Assembly (NCBI GenBank): GCA_021733925.1
Contig: JAIPJY010000046.1
Coordinates: forward strand, 1-56,785
Origin: Prosthecobacter sp.
GTDB lineage: Bacteria; Verrucomicrobiota; Verrucomicrobiia; Verrucomicrobiales; Verrucomicrobiaceae
Length of the DNA stretch: 56,785 bases
Direction of reading: 5' to 3'
Part shown: positions 35,258 to 43,647 of the stretch, piece after piece
How the letters are laid out: every line of letters starts with the position of its first letter
Numbering within the stretch: the stretch's first letter is position 1
Program-made: the position numbers and the translations under genes
The notes under the pieces: model-generated
Seen by the model: the letters and a program-made list of their open reading frames with translations, nothing else
Databases searched by the model: none
Told to the model about the DNA's origin: nothing

Positions 35258-35281
35258 GTATATACGCATACGCGCATATAG
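35258..35281. promoter_or_regulatory. Operator D: palindrome between trxC and sqr
   Basis: TATAT-n-CGC at 35259-35267 mirrors GCG-n-ATATA near 35272-35280. It lies 32 bases before the trxC ATG and 32 bases before the sqr ATG, centred on the divergent promoter region. Arms match operators A and B. There is no arsR gene at this site, so a repressor would act in trans. Confidence 0.65.
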
Positions 35282-35312
35282 ATGTTATGGCAACACAACG
35301 TACCAACTCTTC

Positions 35313-36542
35313 ATGATCAAGCATCTTCTCATTCTCGGCGGTGGCACGGCCGGCACCATCATGGCCAACAACCTCCGCAGGCGGCTGCCCGCGTCTGAAT
35401 GGCACATGACCGTGGTGGACCGCTCGGAAAAGCATTTGTACCAGCCCGGGCTGCTCTTCCTGCCCTTCGGCAAGTATGAGGAGAGCGAGATCATCCGGAA
35501 GACCTGTGACTTCATCCCGGAAGGCGTCACGTTCATGCAGGCGGAGGTGGATCAAATCATCCCCGAAGATCATGAAGTCACCATCAAAGGCGGAAGCCCC
35601 CTCAAATACGATCTGCTGATCGTCGCCACAGGCTGCCGCACCGCCCCGGAGGAGACGGCGGGCATGCTGGGACCCAAGTGGCGGGTGAACGTGCATGATT
35701 TCTACACGCTGGACGGCGCACGGACGCTGCGTGAGAAGCTCAAAACCTTCACCGGCGGGCGTGTGGTGGTGCACATCAATGAGATGCCGATCAAGTGCCC
35801 CGTGGCCCCGCTGGAGTTCACCTTTCTGGCCGACACATTTTTCCGCGAGCAGGGCATCCGTGACAAGGTCACCCTGACCTACGTCACACCGCTGTCCGGT
35901 GCGTTCACCAAGCCAAAGGCCTCGAAAAAGCTCGGGCATCTGCTCGGCGACAAAGGCATCGAACTCGTCACCGACTTCGTGGCGGAGAAGGTCGATCAGG
36001 AAAACAACAAGCTCGTGTGCTTCGACGGTCGCGAGGTGCCCTATGACCTGCTCGTCACCACACCGACGAACATGGGGGACGAAACCGTGCGCCGCTCCGC
36101 CCTGGGGGATGATCTGGATTTCATTGCCACGCAAAAGCACACGCTGCAGTCCGTGGAATATCCGGACGTCTTCGTGATCGGAGACGCAACGAACCTGCCT
36201 GCATCCAAAGCAGGTTCCGTGGCCCATTTTGAAAGCGAAACACTCGCGGACAACATTCTGCTGCACATCGCAGGCAAGCCGCTCAAGGAAGAGTTCGACG
36301 GACACTCCAACTGCTTCATCGAATCCGGTAACGGCAAGGCGCTGCTGATCGACTTCAGCTATGACTACGAGCCGCACGAAGGGCCGTTTCCCTTCCCCTT
36401 CGGCCCCATGCACCTGCTGGAGGAGAGCCGCATGAACCACTGGGGCAAGCTCGCCTTCCGCCACATCTACTGGAACGTTTTGCTCCGTGGCTGGCCGCTG
36501 CCGGGCATCAGCCGGCAAAAAAAGAAGCCCGCAGACGTTTGA
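35313..36542 (+). CDS. sqr: Sulfide:quinone oxidoreductase 2
   Basis: 409 residues from the ATG at 35313. FAD-binding LLILGGGTAGTIMANNLRRR is at the N-terminus. Cys162 in PIKCPVAPLEFTFLAD matches the conserved SQR active Cys, and Cys65, Cys108 and Cys334 are further candidates, the last in the position of the C-terminal redox Cys. The tail (HWGKLAFRHIYWNVLLRGWPLP) is an amphipathic membrane anchor. It oxidises sulfide to persulfide or polysulfide and reduces quinone. It is followed 22 bases later by TusE and DsrE2 genes. Confidence 0.88.
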   Translation: MIKHLLILGGGTAGTIMANNLRRRLPASEWHMTVVDRSEKHLYQPGLLFLPFGKYEESEIIRKTCDFIPEGVTFMQAEVDQIIPEDHEVTIKGGSPLKYDLLIVATGCRTAPEETAGMLGPKWRVNVHDFYTLDGARTLREKLKTFTGGRVVVHINEMPIKCPVAPLEFTFLADTFFREQGIRDKVTLTYVTPLSGAFTKPKASKKLGHLLGDKGIELVTDFVAEKVDQENNKLVCFDGREVPYDLLVTTPTNMGDETVRRSALGDDLDFIATQKHTLQSVEYPDVFVIGDATNLPASKAGSVAHFESETLADNILLHIAGKPLKEEFDGHSNCFIESGNGKALLIDFSYDYEPHEGPFPFPFGPMHLLEESRMNHWGKLAFRHIYWNVLLRGWPLPGISRQKKKPADV

Positions 36543-36564
36543 ACATCACACCCGTACAACCATC

Positions 36565-36876
36565 ATGAAAAAGACCATCGCAGGAACTGAAATCGACGTG
36601 AATGAAGAAGGCTACCTCACAGACGCCTCCCAGTGGAATGAAGCCATCGCCGCCGCCATCGCCGCAGAGGAAGGAATCGGCGCACTGACAGACGCCCACA
36701 TGAAGGTGGTGCGCTACCTGCGGGAGCAGCAGGCCAAAGGCGCCGCCCTGACCATCCGCAGCATGGGCAAAAGCGGCGTGGTGACGACGAAGGAACTCTA
36801 CGATCTCTTCCCCGGCGGCCCGCTGAAGAAGTCCTCCAAGATTGCCGGCATTCCCAAACCCGTTGGCTGCATTTAA
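36565..36876 (+). CDS. tusE: TusE/DsrC-family sulfur carrier, single Cys
   Basis: 103 residues from the ATG at 36565. The family pattern is clear: ALTIRSMGKSGVVTTKELYDLFP then a C-terminal arm AGIPKPVGCI. Cys102 is the penultimate sulfur-binding Cys. Position 91, eleven residues upstream, is Ser where DsrC has its second Cys, so the protein cannot form the DsrC trisulfide and belongs to the TusE-like type. It is cytoplasmic and would receive sulfur from SQR or DsrE2. It is tightly linked to DsrE2. Confidence 0.88.
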   Translation: MKKTIAGTEIDVNEEGYLTDASQWNEAIAAAIAAEEGIGALTDAHMKVVRYLREQQAKGAALTIRSMGKSGVVTTKELYDLFPGGPLKKSSKIAGIPKPVGCI

Positions 36877-36894
36877 CCCCCATCTCTTCCGATC

Positions 36895-37422
36895 ATGAGC
36901 ACCCCAGACGACAAACAACCCGTGAAGAAGATGTCCATCATCGTGAGCCGAGGCTCGCTGGATGGCATCTACCCCGCGCTGATCATGGCCAACGGCGCCC
37001 GCATGGAAGGCATCGAGGCTTCGCTGTTTTTCACCTTCTTCGGCCTGAACGCGCTGGCCAACAAAACACTGGACCACCTGAAGGTCTCCACCGTGGGCAA
37101 TGCTGCGCTGAACATGGCCATGCCCATGCTCGGCCTGCCCATCACGATGCCCTTCCCAACGGTGATGGGTGCCATACCCGGCGTGTCCGCGTTTGCCACG
37201 CATCTGATGAACAAGGAAATGGAGAAGCTGGACATCCCGCCGGTGCGCGAATTTCTCGAACTCATCTCCGACTCCGGCGGCAAAATCTTCGCCTGCAAGC
37301 TGGCGATGGACATGTTCAAACTGAAGAAGGAGGACCTGATGGACCGCGTGGATGACGTGCTGACCGTGGGGCAGTTTTACGAAGAGTCCGCCGGAGCTGG
37401 GACGCACATCCTTTTCACCTGA
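36895..37422 (+). CDS. DsrE2-like sulfur-transfer protein
   Basis: 175 residues. The Rossmann-like start MSIIVSRGSLDGIYPALIMANGA and FFTFFGLNAL, then KIFACKLAMDMF with conserved Cys134, are those of DsrE2/peroxiredoxin-like DsrE proteins. Hydrophobic stretches at about 70-105 suggest membrane association. DsrE2 proteins pass sulfane sulfur to TusA/TusE-type carriers; here the carrier gene is 18 bases upstream. No tusA is seen in the window. Confidence 0.85.
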   Translation: MSTPDDKQPVKKMSIIVSRGSLDGIYPALIMANGARMEGIEASLFFTFFGLNALANKTLDHLKVSTVGNAALNMAMPMLGLPITMPFPTVMGAIPGVSAFATHLMNKEMEKLDIPPVREFLELISDSGGKIFACKLAMDMFKLKKEDLMDRVDDVLTVGQFYEESAGAGTHILFT

Positions 37423-37423
37423 G

Positions 37424-37816
37424 ATGGCCGCGCTCAGCAACGATCCCGCCCGCTGCGAGGTAATGAACCTCGGCTACGGACCCAAAGGCCACGGTCCCTA
37501 TCTCGTGCGCCAGGAGGGCTACGAGCCCGGCAGCAGCACCTTCAAGCCGCAGCGCTTCGTTCTGCAAAAAGATGGTCGCTGGCTGATCAACCTTGCCTTT
37601 GTGATGCTGCCTGAGCCTGAGCAGGAGAAACAGCTCTTCCATCGCCTGACAGATGTTTTGATCTTCCTCGACGGCCTCAGCGACAAGCCGGTCCAAGCCG
37701 ACGGGAAACTGCCTCCGGGGACCAACGCCGATGAAATCATGGCGCACTTTGAGCAATGCGCTCGTCGCATTCTACGCGGCATGCGCTCCTGCACCGTGAC
37801 GCCAGCACGAGGCTGA
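37424..37816 (+). CDS. Unknown protein coupled to DsrE2
   Basis: 130 residues, ATG one base after the DsrE2 stop. It contains three Cys (CEVMNLGYGPKGHGPYLVRQEGYE near the N-terminus; FEQCARRILRGMRSC near the C-terminus) and no signal peptide. A central segment predicts helix after LPEPEQEKQLFHRLTDVLIFLDGL. I recognise no family. Placement at the end of the sqr-tusE-dsrE2 operon suggests a role in the same sulfur pathway. Confidence 0.55.
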   Translation: MAALSNDPARCEVMNLGYGPKGHGPYLVRQEGYEPGSSTFKPQRFVLQKDGRWLINLAFVMLPEPEQEKQLFHRLTDVLIFLDGLSDKPVQADGKLPPGTNADEIMAHFEQCARRILRGMRSCTVTPARG

Positions 37817-37829
37817 GTTTGCATGACCG

Positions 37830-37944
37830 CTTCGACCGATCGCCAAGCAGCTTTTTCACGATACTCAACAATCTCGGCGTGCGGATGAAAATACTCACCG
37901 GCGACGCGGTGAAGGTCGCGATGATCAAGTGCTGCGTTGCTTGA
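37830..37944 (+). pseudogene. P-type ATPase fragment
   Basis: A plus-strand stretch reads FFTILNNLGVRMKILTGDAVKVAMIKCC and then a stop. LGVxxKxLTGDxxxVA is the typical phosphorylation-domain segment of cation P-type ATPases. No DKTGT phosphorylation motif, membrane helices or flanking domains remain, so this is a remnant inserted downstream of the sulfur operon. Similarity is over a short motif. Confidence 0.4.
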
Positions 37945-38189
37945 ATCACCTTCGCCCGCACTATGCCGAGACAGTCGCGAACCGGATTCTTGTTTTCGTG
38001 CTCAGGTGCCACCGCCCGGTTGGCGATGATGCCCGCCACATCAAACTCATTGGCGCAGACTAGAAAGCGCACCAGCGACTGCTCGTCGTCAGGATCACCA
38101 CCTGCGTCAATTTCAAACATGATTCTCGGACGAAGATCGGCACCCAGGAATGGACCGCCAGTCGAAAAGGCACACAGCGAAAGAAGCCT
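37945..38189 (-). pseudogene. N-terminal fragment of a DUF1593-like protein
   Basis: The minus strand reads LRPRIMFEIDAGGDPDDEQS and then LVRFLVCANEFDVAGIIANR, the conserved N-terminus of DUF1593/nucleoside-hydrolase-like proteins. A signal-peptide-like segment precedes it but lacks a start codon after the upstream stop. Similarity ends abruptly near 37,945, where the P-type ATPase fragment begins on the other strand. It looks like the broken last gene of the nucleoside-hydrolase-like operon. Confidence 0.55.
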
Positions 38190-39200
38190 TCAGTTTGCAT
38201 CAGTCGCAGGTTTCTGGAACAGGGCCGGATCGCGAAGCACCTGGAAGAACTCATCGTGACACTGCCTCATGTGGGTCATGGCCTTGGGAATGACGAGTAC
38301 ATCACCTGCCTCGCCGGGTTTTGCCAACGTGAACTCCACTGCCCTGCCACGGAAGGCGGCCCGATGAACCTCCACTCCAGCCCAACACTTCGGATTGAAC
38401 AGCCAGACGAGCGGCGCACCATCGCCGAGTTGATTTGTCTGCCCCAGGTCGGACTTGATCAAACGCCGCATGTCGTCGCAGAAGGGGTTGCTGGGAAGTG
38501 CTGCGAAGTCTTTCGCCACGAACACGGAATTCCGGTCCCAGAAACCACGCCCCCGCCCACCCCAGTCCACATATCGGGTTTTCCTGGCTACAATGAATGC
38601 CGCCCAGCCGTCTTTGCCGTTGTAGCCATAGTGACTGACGAGAATGTTGAACACAACCATGCGTGAAGCGATGTCCGGCGCGATCAGCAACGCATTGGCT
38701 GCCGTGGTCAATGGCCCGCCACAAATGAGCAGCAGAGGTTTCTCCGGGGTGGCTTGGCGGGCCTCCTCGATGATCTTCATGGTGCCTGGCGATGATTTTG
38801 AAACCGTTTCCTCAATACGCCCGCTTCCTGGCGGTCGCAGCACCTCGTCGGATCCGCAGATAATGTCCGGGATGTTCTTCAAGCCGGAGTCGCAAGCGAG
38901 CGTCCGCGCCTTGTTCGCATCGTCGATGCAGCGCTGCATGGCATACTTGTATCCGATGTCCCACTCCCACATGTCACGGCTGACGATGTTGGCGCGAAAA
39001 TTGATTTTGCCAAGACTGGCTCGCGCCCAGAGGTAGTTGTTGTCGAACACATCGAACCACCAGTCGTTGTCGTAGATGACCGGATTGTCCGGCCCGACAC
39101 CCGCGAGGTGAACTTCACCGTCTTTAAGTTCGTAAGGCGGAATGACTGCCCATAAATTCAGCGACAACAGGGTGATCGAGATCGCGAGTGTTCGTTTCAT
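38190..39200 (-). CDS. Exported nucleoside-hydrolase-like protein
   Basis: 336 residues from the ATG at 39200, with a signal peptide (MKRTLAISITLLSLNLWA). The acid-rich start IYDNDWWFDVFDNNYLWA, then PLLLICGGPLTTAANALLI, resembles the Asp-rich calcium site and nucleoside-binding segment of the nucleoside hydrolase superfamily, although the classic DTDPGxDD is replaced. The function may be glycan or nucleoside hydrolysis in the periplasm. It is downstream of PSD1 and DUF1501 genes. Confidence 0.65.
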   Translation of the reverse strand: MKRTLAISITLLSLNLWAVIPPYELKDGEVHLAGVGPDNPVIYDNDWWFDVFDNNYLWARASLGKINFRANIVSRDMWEWDIGYKYAMQRCIDDANKARTLACDSGLKNIPDIICGSDEVLRPPGSGRIEETVSKSSPGTMKIIEEARQATPEKPLLLICGGPLTTAANALLIAPDIASRMVVFNILVSHYGYNGKDGWAAFIVARKTRYVDWGGRGRGFWDRNSVFVAKDFAALPSNPFCDDMRRLIKSDLGQTNQLGDGAPLVWLFNPKCWAGVEVHRAAFRGRAVEFTLAKPGEAGDVLVIPKAMTHMRQCHDEFFQVLRDPALFQKPATDAN

Positions 39201-39220
39201 GATCGGCGAAGTTGCAAGGT

Positions 39221-39340
39221 TCACGCACGCACGGAAAAATGATCATCACTGGAGAACACGAGATGCACGGTGCGACCGTCGCGAGCCTCTGCCAGGATGG
39301 AGCAGGTCAACAGGCGCAGAAAAATGAACGCAACTTTCAT
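39221..39340 (-). pseudogene. Truncated sialidase-like gene start
   Basis: A 39-codon frame with signal peptide (MKVAFIFLRLLTCSILAEA) then DGRTVHLVFSSDDHFSVRA and a stop. The last segment resembles the first repeat of BNR/sialidase-like secreted proteins that sit in such operons. The rest of the gene is missing; the next gene starts 20 bases later. Judged a remnant. Confidence 0.35.
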
Positions 39341-39351
39341 GGAGGAATGAT

Positions 39352-40731
39352 TCAAGCAAGCATCTCGCTGATGACATTTCCAAACACGTCCGTGAGCCGA
39401 TAGTCACGACCGCCATGACGGTAGGTGAGCTTGGTGTGATCAAAACCGAGCAGGTGCAGAATCGTGGCGTGGAAATCGTGCACGTGGACTTTGTTTTCGA
39501 CCACCGTCGAGGCGATCTCATCGGTCGCGCCATACGCGAGCCCGCCTTTGACGCCGCCGCCGGCCAGCCAGGAGGAAAAGCAGGCGCTGTGATGGCCGCG
39601 CCCCTTGGTGCCGTCCACGCCCGGGGTGCGGCCAAATTCGGTGGTCCAGACGACGAGCGTGTCATTGAGCATGCTTCGCTCCTTGAGATCGCGCAGCAGA
39701 CCGGCAATCGGCTGATCAATGCGTTTCGCGTGATCGGCGTGTTTGGCCATGTCGGCGTGATCGTCCCAGTTCTTGCTGCTGCTGCCGTCCACGACTTCGA
39801 TGAAACGCACGCCGCGTTCGGCAAGACGACGTGCGACGATGCACTGCCAGCCAAAGCTTTCGTTGTCACCGCGTTTCATGCCATACATCGACAGCGTGGC
39901 GTCGCTCTCCTTGTTCACGTCGAAGGCTTCCTGCGCCTCGGTCTGCATGTGGAAGGCGGTTTCAAACGTGCGGATGCGGGCGGAGAGATCGGAGTCACCA
40001 GCGCGGGTGCTGAGATGCTTGTTATTGAGCACGTCAGCGAGACCGAGTTCGAGCTCCTGCTGGCCCTTCTGCCGCGTGCGCCTGTCGAGATCGGCAATGG
40101 GCTCTTTTCCGCCGACCACACGCACGCCTTGATGATAGGCGGGCAGGAAGTCGTTGTTGAAGATTTGCGTGCCCGCATACGGCATCTGCGGCGCAAGGGC
40201 GACGAACGAGGGCAGATTGCTGTTCATCGTACCGAGGCCGTAGCTGACCCAGGAGCCGATGCTGGGACGCGAGAAGAAAAACGATCCGGTGTGCATGCCC
40301 AGCGTGGCGTTGGCGTGCTCGTTGTCATCGCCCTTCATGGAGCGGATGAGGCAGATGTCGTCCATCATGTCGCGCAGCTTGGGAAACAAATCGCTGACCA
40401 TCGTGCCGCACTGGCCGCCCGGGCGGAATTTCCAGCCGGGCTTCAGCAGCACGCGCTGCTGATTCGACAAGCCACCGCCCAGCCCCATGGTCTTGCCATC
40501 GGCGGCAAAGAGCGCGGGCTTCGGATCAAAGGTGTCCATGTGGGAGACACCGCCGTTGCAGAAGATGAAAATGACACGCTTCGCCTTGGCCGGAAAATGT
40601 GGGCGTTTAGGAGCCAATGGATCGGCGCTGCCTGCGGCAAGCAGTTCGGAAAGCACACCGGGCATGAGCAAAGACCCGCCGACCATGGAGCGGAGGACTT
40701 CGCGGCGGCGGAAGGAATGAGGTGAGTTCAT
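39352..40731 (-). CDS. DUF1501 secreted protein
   Basis: 459 residues with a Tat-type leader (FRRREVLRSMVGGSLLMPG). Motifs VIFIFCNGGVSHMDTFDPKP and VWTTEFGRTPGVDG match DUF1501, a sulfatase/alkaline-phosphatase-superfamily domain. These genes are nearly always paired with PSD1 genes in Planctomycetes and Verrucomicrobiota. The role is probably polysaccharide or sulfoglycan breakdown; the reaction is unproven. It is 12 bp downstream of the PSD1 gene. Confidence 0.92.
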   Translation of the reverse strand: MNSPHSFRRREVLRSMVGGSLLMPGVLSELLAAGSADPLAPKRPHFPAKAKRVIFIFCNGGVSHMDTFDPKPALFAADGKTMGLGGGLSNQQRVLLKPGWKFRPGGQCGTMVSDLFPKLRDMMDDICLIRSMKGDDNEHANATLGMHTGSFFFSRPSIGSWVSYGLGTMNSNLPSFVALAPQMPYAGTQIFNNDFLPAYHQGVRVVGGKEPIADLDRRTRQKGQQELELGLADVLNNKHLSTRAGDSDLSARIRTFETAFHMQTEAQEAFDVNKESDATLSMYGMKRGDNESFGWQCIVARRLAERGVRFIEVVDGSSSKNWDDHADMAKHADHAKRIDQPIAGLLRDLKERSMLNDTLVVWTTEFGRTPGVDGTKGRGHHSACFSSWLAGGGVKGGLAYGATDEIASTVVENKVHVHDFHATILHLLGFDHTKLTYRHGGRDYRLTDVFGNVISEMLA

Positions 40732-40743
40732 GGGCGGTGAAGG

Positions 40744-43647
40744 TCAGTCGAGATAAACGAATTCATTGAGGCGGAACAGCGCACGCACGTAGGCATGCTG
40801 GCTCTCGGTGTCGATTTGCGCGGCGCTCATGCCGTCCTCGCGCAGTTGACGCGCGGCATTCGCGAGAAAGGCTTTCCCGGCGGCGATTTCATCGGCCTGC
40901 GCAGCCCGTGCGAACAGCAGCTCGTAGGCGCGCTGGATGCGTGCGGTGTCATCGCTGGAGAAAGATCTGAGGCGTTCGGCGAAGCGCCGGGACTGCTCAT
41001 GCACAAAGGGGTCATTCAGCAAATACAGCGCCTGCAGCGGCGTGGTACTCGTCGGTCGGGCAGGCGTGCTGGCGGAGGGATCAGCGCCATCAAAAATGGC
41101 GAGATACGGATGCCGCTGGATGCGCTGCGTCATGAGATAGACACTGCGCCTGTTCGTCTCATACACGGCTTTGAAGGCGTTGTGCTGGGTGAAGTTCCAC
41201 TCGCTCTGCGGCGGGAATGGATGAGCACCGGCCGGAGTGAGATCAAGGTTGCCACCGAGCGTGAGCAGTGTGTCGCGGATGCTTTCCGCATCGAGTCGGA
41301 GGCGCGGAAAACCCGCGAGGAGTTCATTGGTCGGATCATGTGCGACGGCGTCTTCATCGCGTGCTGTGCCGAGCTGGTAGGTGCGCGAAAGCATGATGAG
41401 CCGATGCATCGCCTTCACCGACCAGCCGCGTGCGCGGAACTGCACCGCGAGGTAGTCGAGCAGTTCAGGATGCGTGGCGGGCTTGCCCTGTTTGCCAAAA
41501 TCATTCGGTGTCGGGACAATGCCACGGCCAAAATGGTGCTGCCAGATGCGATTTGCCATCACGCGTGCAGGCAGTGGATTTTCCTTGGCGAGAATCCATC
41601 CGGCAAGCTGCTCGCGTCCGCTGGTCTGGCTGTTCGCTGGCAGCTCGGCACCGCCGAAGACGGTGAGAAAGTGACGCCGCACCGTGTCCCCCGGTTTGGC
41701 AGGGTCTCCCTTTTGCTGCACCGCCACGTCTTCGCGCTTTTTGGCCTCAGCCACGGCGTAGGCATACTCAAACGGCAGCGGACGCCTGGCAAAATCCTTC
41801 GCGGCTTTCTCAGCAGCAGCAAGGCTGGCCTCCAATGCTTTCTTTTTGTCGGGCGCGGCCTGCTTCATTTCTTCCTTGAGCGACTTCGCGGCTTTGTCGA
41901 GCCGCGCTTGTTCCTTCTCGCGGGCGGCTCTAGCAGCCTCGGCTTCCGCGATTTTGTCTACGGGCACCAGCGGCACCAGATCGCGTTGTTTCTTGTCCAG
42001 TTCGATGCCGGGCCATGGGTAGCGTGTGCTGTGGAAGATGCCGTAGAGCGCGTAGTAGTCCTGCGTCGTGATGGGATCAAATTTGTGATCATGGCAGCGG
42101 GCGCAGTTGACCGTGAGTCCGAGAAAGCTGCGGCCGAGGTTGTCGATGGTGTCCTCGATGGTCAGATGCTGCGGATAATCCTCCACCCGCGAGCCGAAGC
42201 GGCGCGAATTGGCGATGTAACCCGTGGCCAGCGTGCGCTGGTAGCGCTCTTCATCGTTCGCTCCGCCGCGCAGGTCTCCGGCGATTTGATCGCGCACGAA
42301 TTCATCATACGGCAGGTCACGGTTGAACGCGGCGATCACCCAGTCGCGATAGCGGTGCATCTGCGGGATCGGGTAGTCGGAATTGTCGCCAGCAGTGTCG
42401 GCATAGCGCACGACATCCAGCCAATGGCGGCCCCAGCGCTCGCCATAGCGTGGCGAATCTAGCAGGCGGTCAATCACATGCGCAAAAGCCTGCGGCGAAG
42501 AATCTGCGATGAAGGCCGCGACTTCCTCCGGGGTCGGCGGCAGTCCGGTGAGATCATACGTGGCACGACGAATGAGCGCAGGTTTGTCAGCAGCGGCGGC
42601 GGGCTTGAGCTTCGCGGCTTCGAGTTTCGCGAGAACGAAATGGTCGATGTCATTCACGGGCCACTGCGCGTTTTGCACGGCAGGCAGATGGGGTGCCGCA
42701 AGTGGACGGAAGGACCACCAGTCGCGGGCCTTGCTCCAATCAATGGTGCTTTTCGCCTGCACCGCCGCGACGGTGTTTTCCGTGCGCGGATCGGGAGCCC
42801 CCATGCGCACCCAGGCTTCAAAATCAGCGATGACCTGCGCGGGCAGCATTTTTTTCGGCGGCATGGCCAGGTCTTCGCTGGTATGACGCAGTGCCTGAAT
42901 GATCAGGCTCGCAGCAGGATCGCCGGGCGTGAGCGTCGGCCCGGTGTCGCCGCCTTTGACCACGCCTGCACGTGAATCGAGCAGCAGACCGCCTTTGATT
43001 TTTTCCGATTTCGCGCTGTGGCACTTGTCGCAATGCTCCACGAGCACGGGACGAATCTTCGCCTCGAAAAACGCGATTTGATCCGCCGTGGGCGTTTCGA
43101 CAAACGGCATCTTGGCAAGCTTCGGCACCGCCGCGCCACCGGACCAGATTTCGAGGCCCGACAAATTCGCCGCGCCGTGACTCGCCGCATGCGCGGAGAC
43201 TTTGATCTTGCCGCCGACACTTTCGCACGGCCATGGCCCCAGCTTTTTCCACATGCCCGCCGTGCCGCTTTCAAAGCCTGCCATGACGACACGCTCATTC
43301 ACCAGCAGATCGAAGCGCTCATTGTTGTTGTCCTCCCAGACATAGAGGAAGACCTGAAACTCACCCGACGGGACGTTGCCCAGTTCGACGTCCACTTTGC
43401 TGCCCCAGACGCTGCTGCGGATCATCTGCGTGCGTGCGGTATCCGTCGGTGGTTTGAGCAGCACCTTTTGATTTTCAAAGGTCTTGCCGCTCACTTTCAC
43501 GTCCTTGGCACCTGCCGCAGACTCCCATGCATGGCCGCCGATGGTCAAGGCGGAGCCATTCAGGTTCAGCGCCCGATAAAACACCGCCTCTGCCCCCATG
43601 AGAGGAGCAGCGAGCAACAGACAGACGCAAATCAGCGCGGATCTCAT
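40744..43647 (-). CDS. PSD1 and cytochrome c domain protein (DUF1549/DUF1553)
   Basis: 967 residues with a signal peptide (ending AAPLMGAEA). An N-terminal malectin-like sugar-binding domain (about 25-170) precedes a planctomycete cytochrome c domain with CDKCH, then DUF1549 (DHFVLAKLEAAKLKPA, GERWGRHWLDVVRYADTAG) and DUF1553 at the C-terminus. It is a single-haem extracellular protein tied to carbohydrate catabolism. A coiled Ala/Lys-rich insert lies in the middle. It overlaps the GntR gene by 4 bp. Confidence 0.93.
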   Translation of the reverse strand: MRSALICVCLLLAAPLMGAEAVFYRALNLNGSALTIGGHAWESAAGAKDVKVSGKTFENQKVLLKPPTDTARTQMIRSSVWGSKVDVELGNVPSGEFQVFLYVWEDNNNERFDLLVNERVVMAGFESGTAGMWKKLGPWPCESVGGKIKVSAHAASHGAANLSGLEIWSGGAAVPKLAKMPFVETPTADQIAFFEAKIRPVLVEHCDKCHSAKSEKIKGGLLLDSRAGVVKGGDTGPTLTPGDPAASLIIQALRHTSEDLAMPPKKMLPAQVIADFEAWVRMGAPDPRTENTVAAVQAKSTIDWSKARDWWSFRPLAAPHLPAVQNAQWPVNDIDHFVLAKLEAAKLKPAAAADKPALIRRATYDLTGLPPTPEEVAAFIADSSPQAFAHVIDRLLDSPRYGERWGRHWLDVVRYADTAGDNSDYPIPQMHRYRDWVIAAFNRDLPYDEFVRDQIAGDLRGGANDEERYQRTLATGYIANSRRFGSRVEDYPQHLTIEDTIDNLGRSFLGLTVNCARCHDHKFDPITTQDYYALYGIFHSTRYPWPGIELDKKQRDLVPLVPVDKIAEAEAARAAREKEQARLDKAAKSLKEEMKQAAPDKKKALEASLAAAEKAAKDFARRPLPFEYAYAVAEAKKREDVAVQQKGDPAKPGDTVRRHFLTVFGGAELPANSQTSGREQLAGWILAKENPLPARVMANRIWQHHFGRGIVPTPNDFGKQGKPATHPELLDYLAVQFRARGWSVKAMHRLIMLSRTYQLGTARDEDAVAHDPTNELLAGFPRLRLDAESIRDTLLTLGGNLDLTPAGAHPFPPQSEWNFTQHNAFKAVYETNRRSVYLMTQRIQRHPYLAIFDGADPSASTPARPTSTTPLQALYLLNDPFVHEQSRRFAERLRSFSSDDTARIQRAYELLFARAAQADEIAAGKAFLANAARQLREDGMSAAQIDTESQHAYVRALFRLNEFVYLD

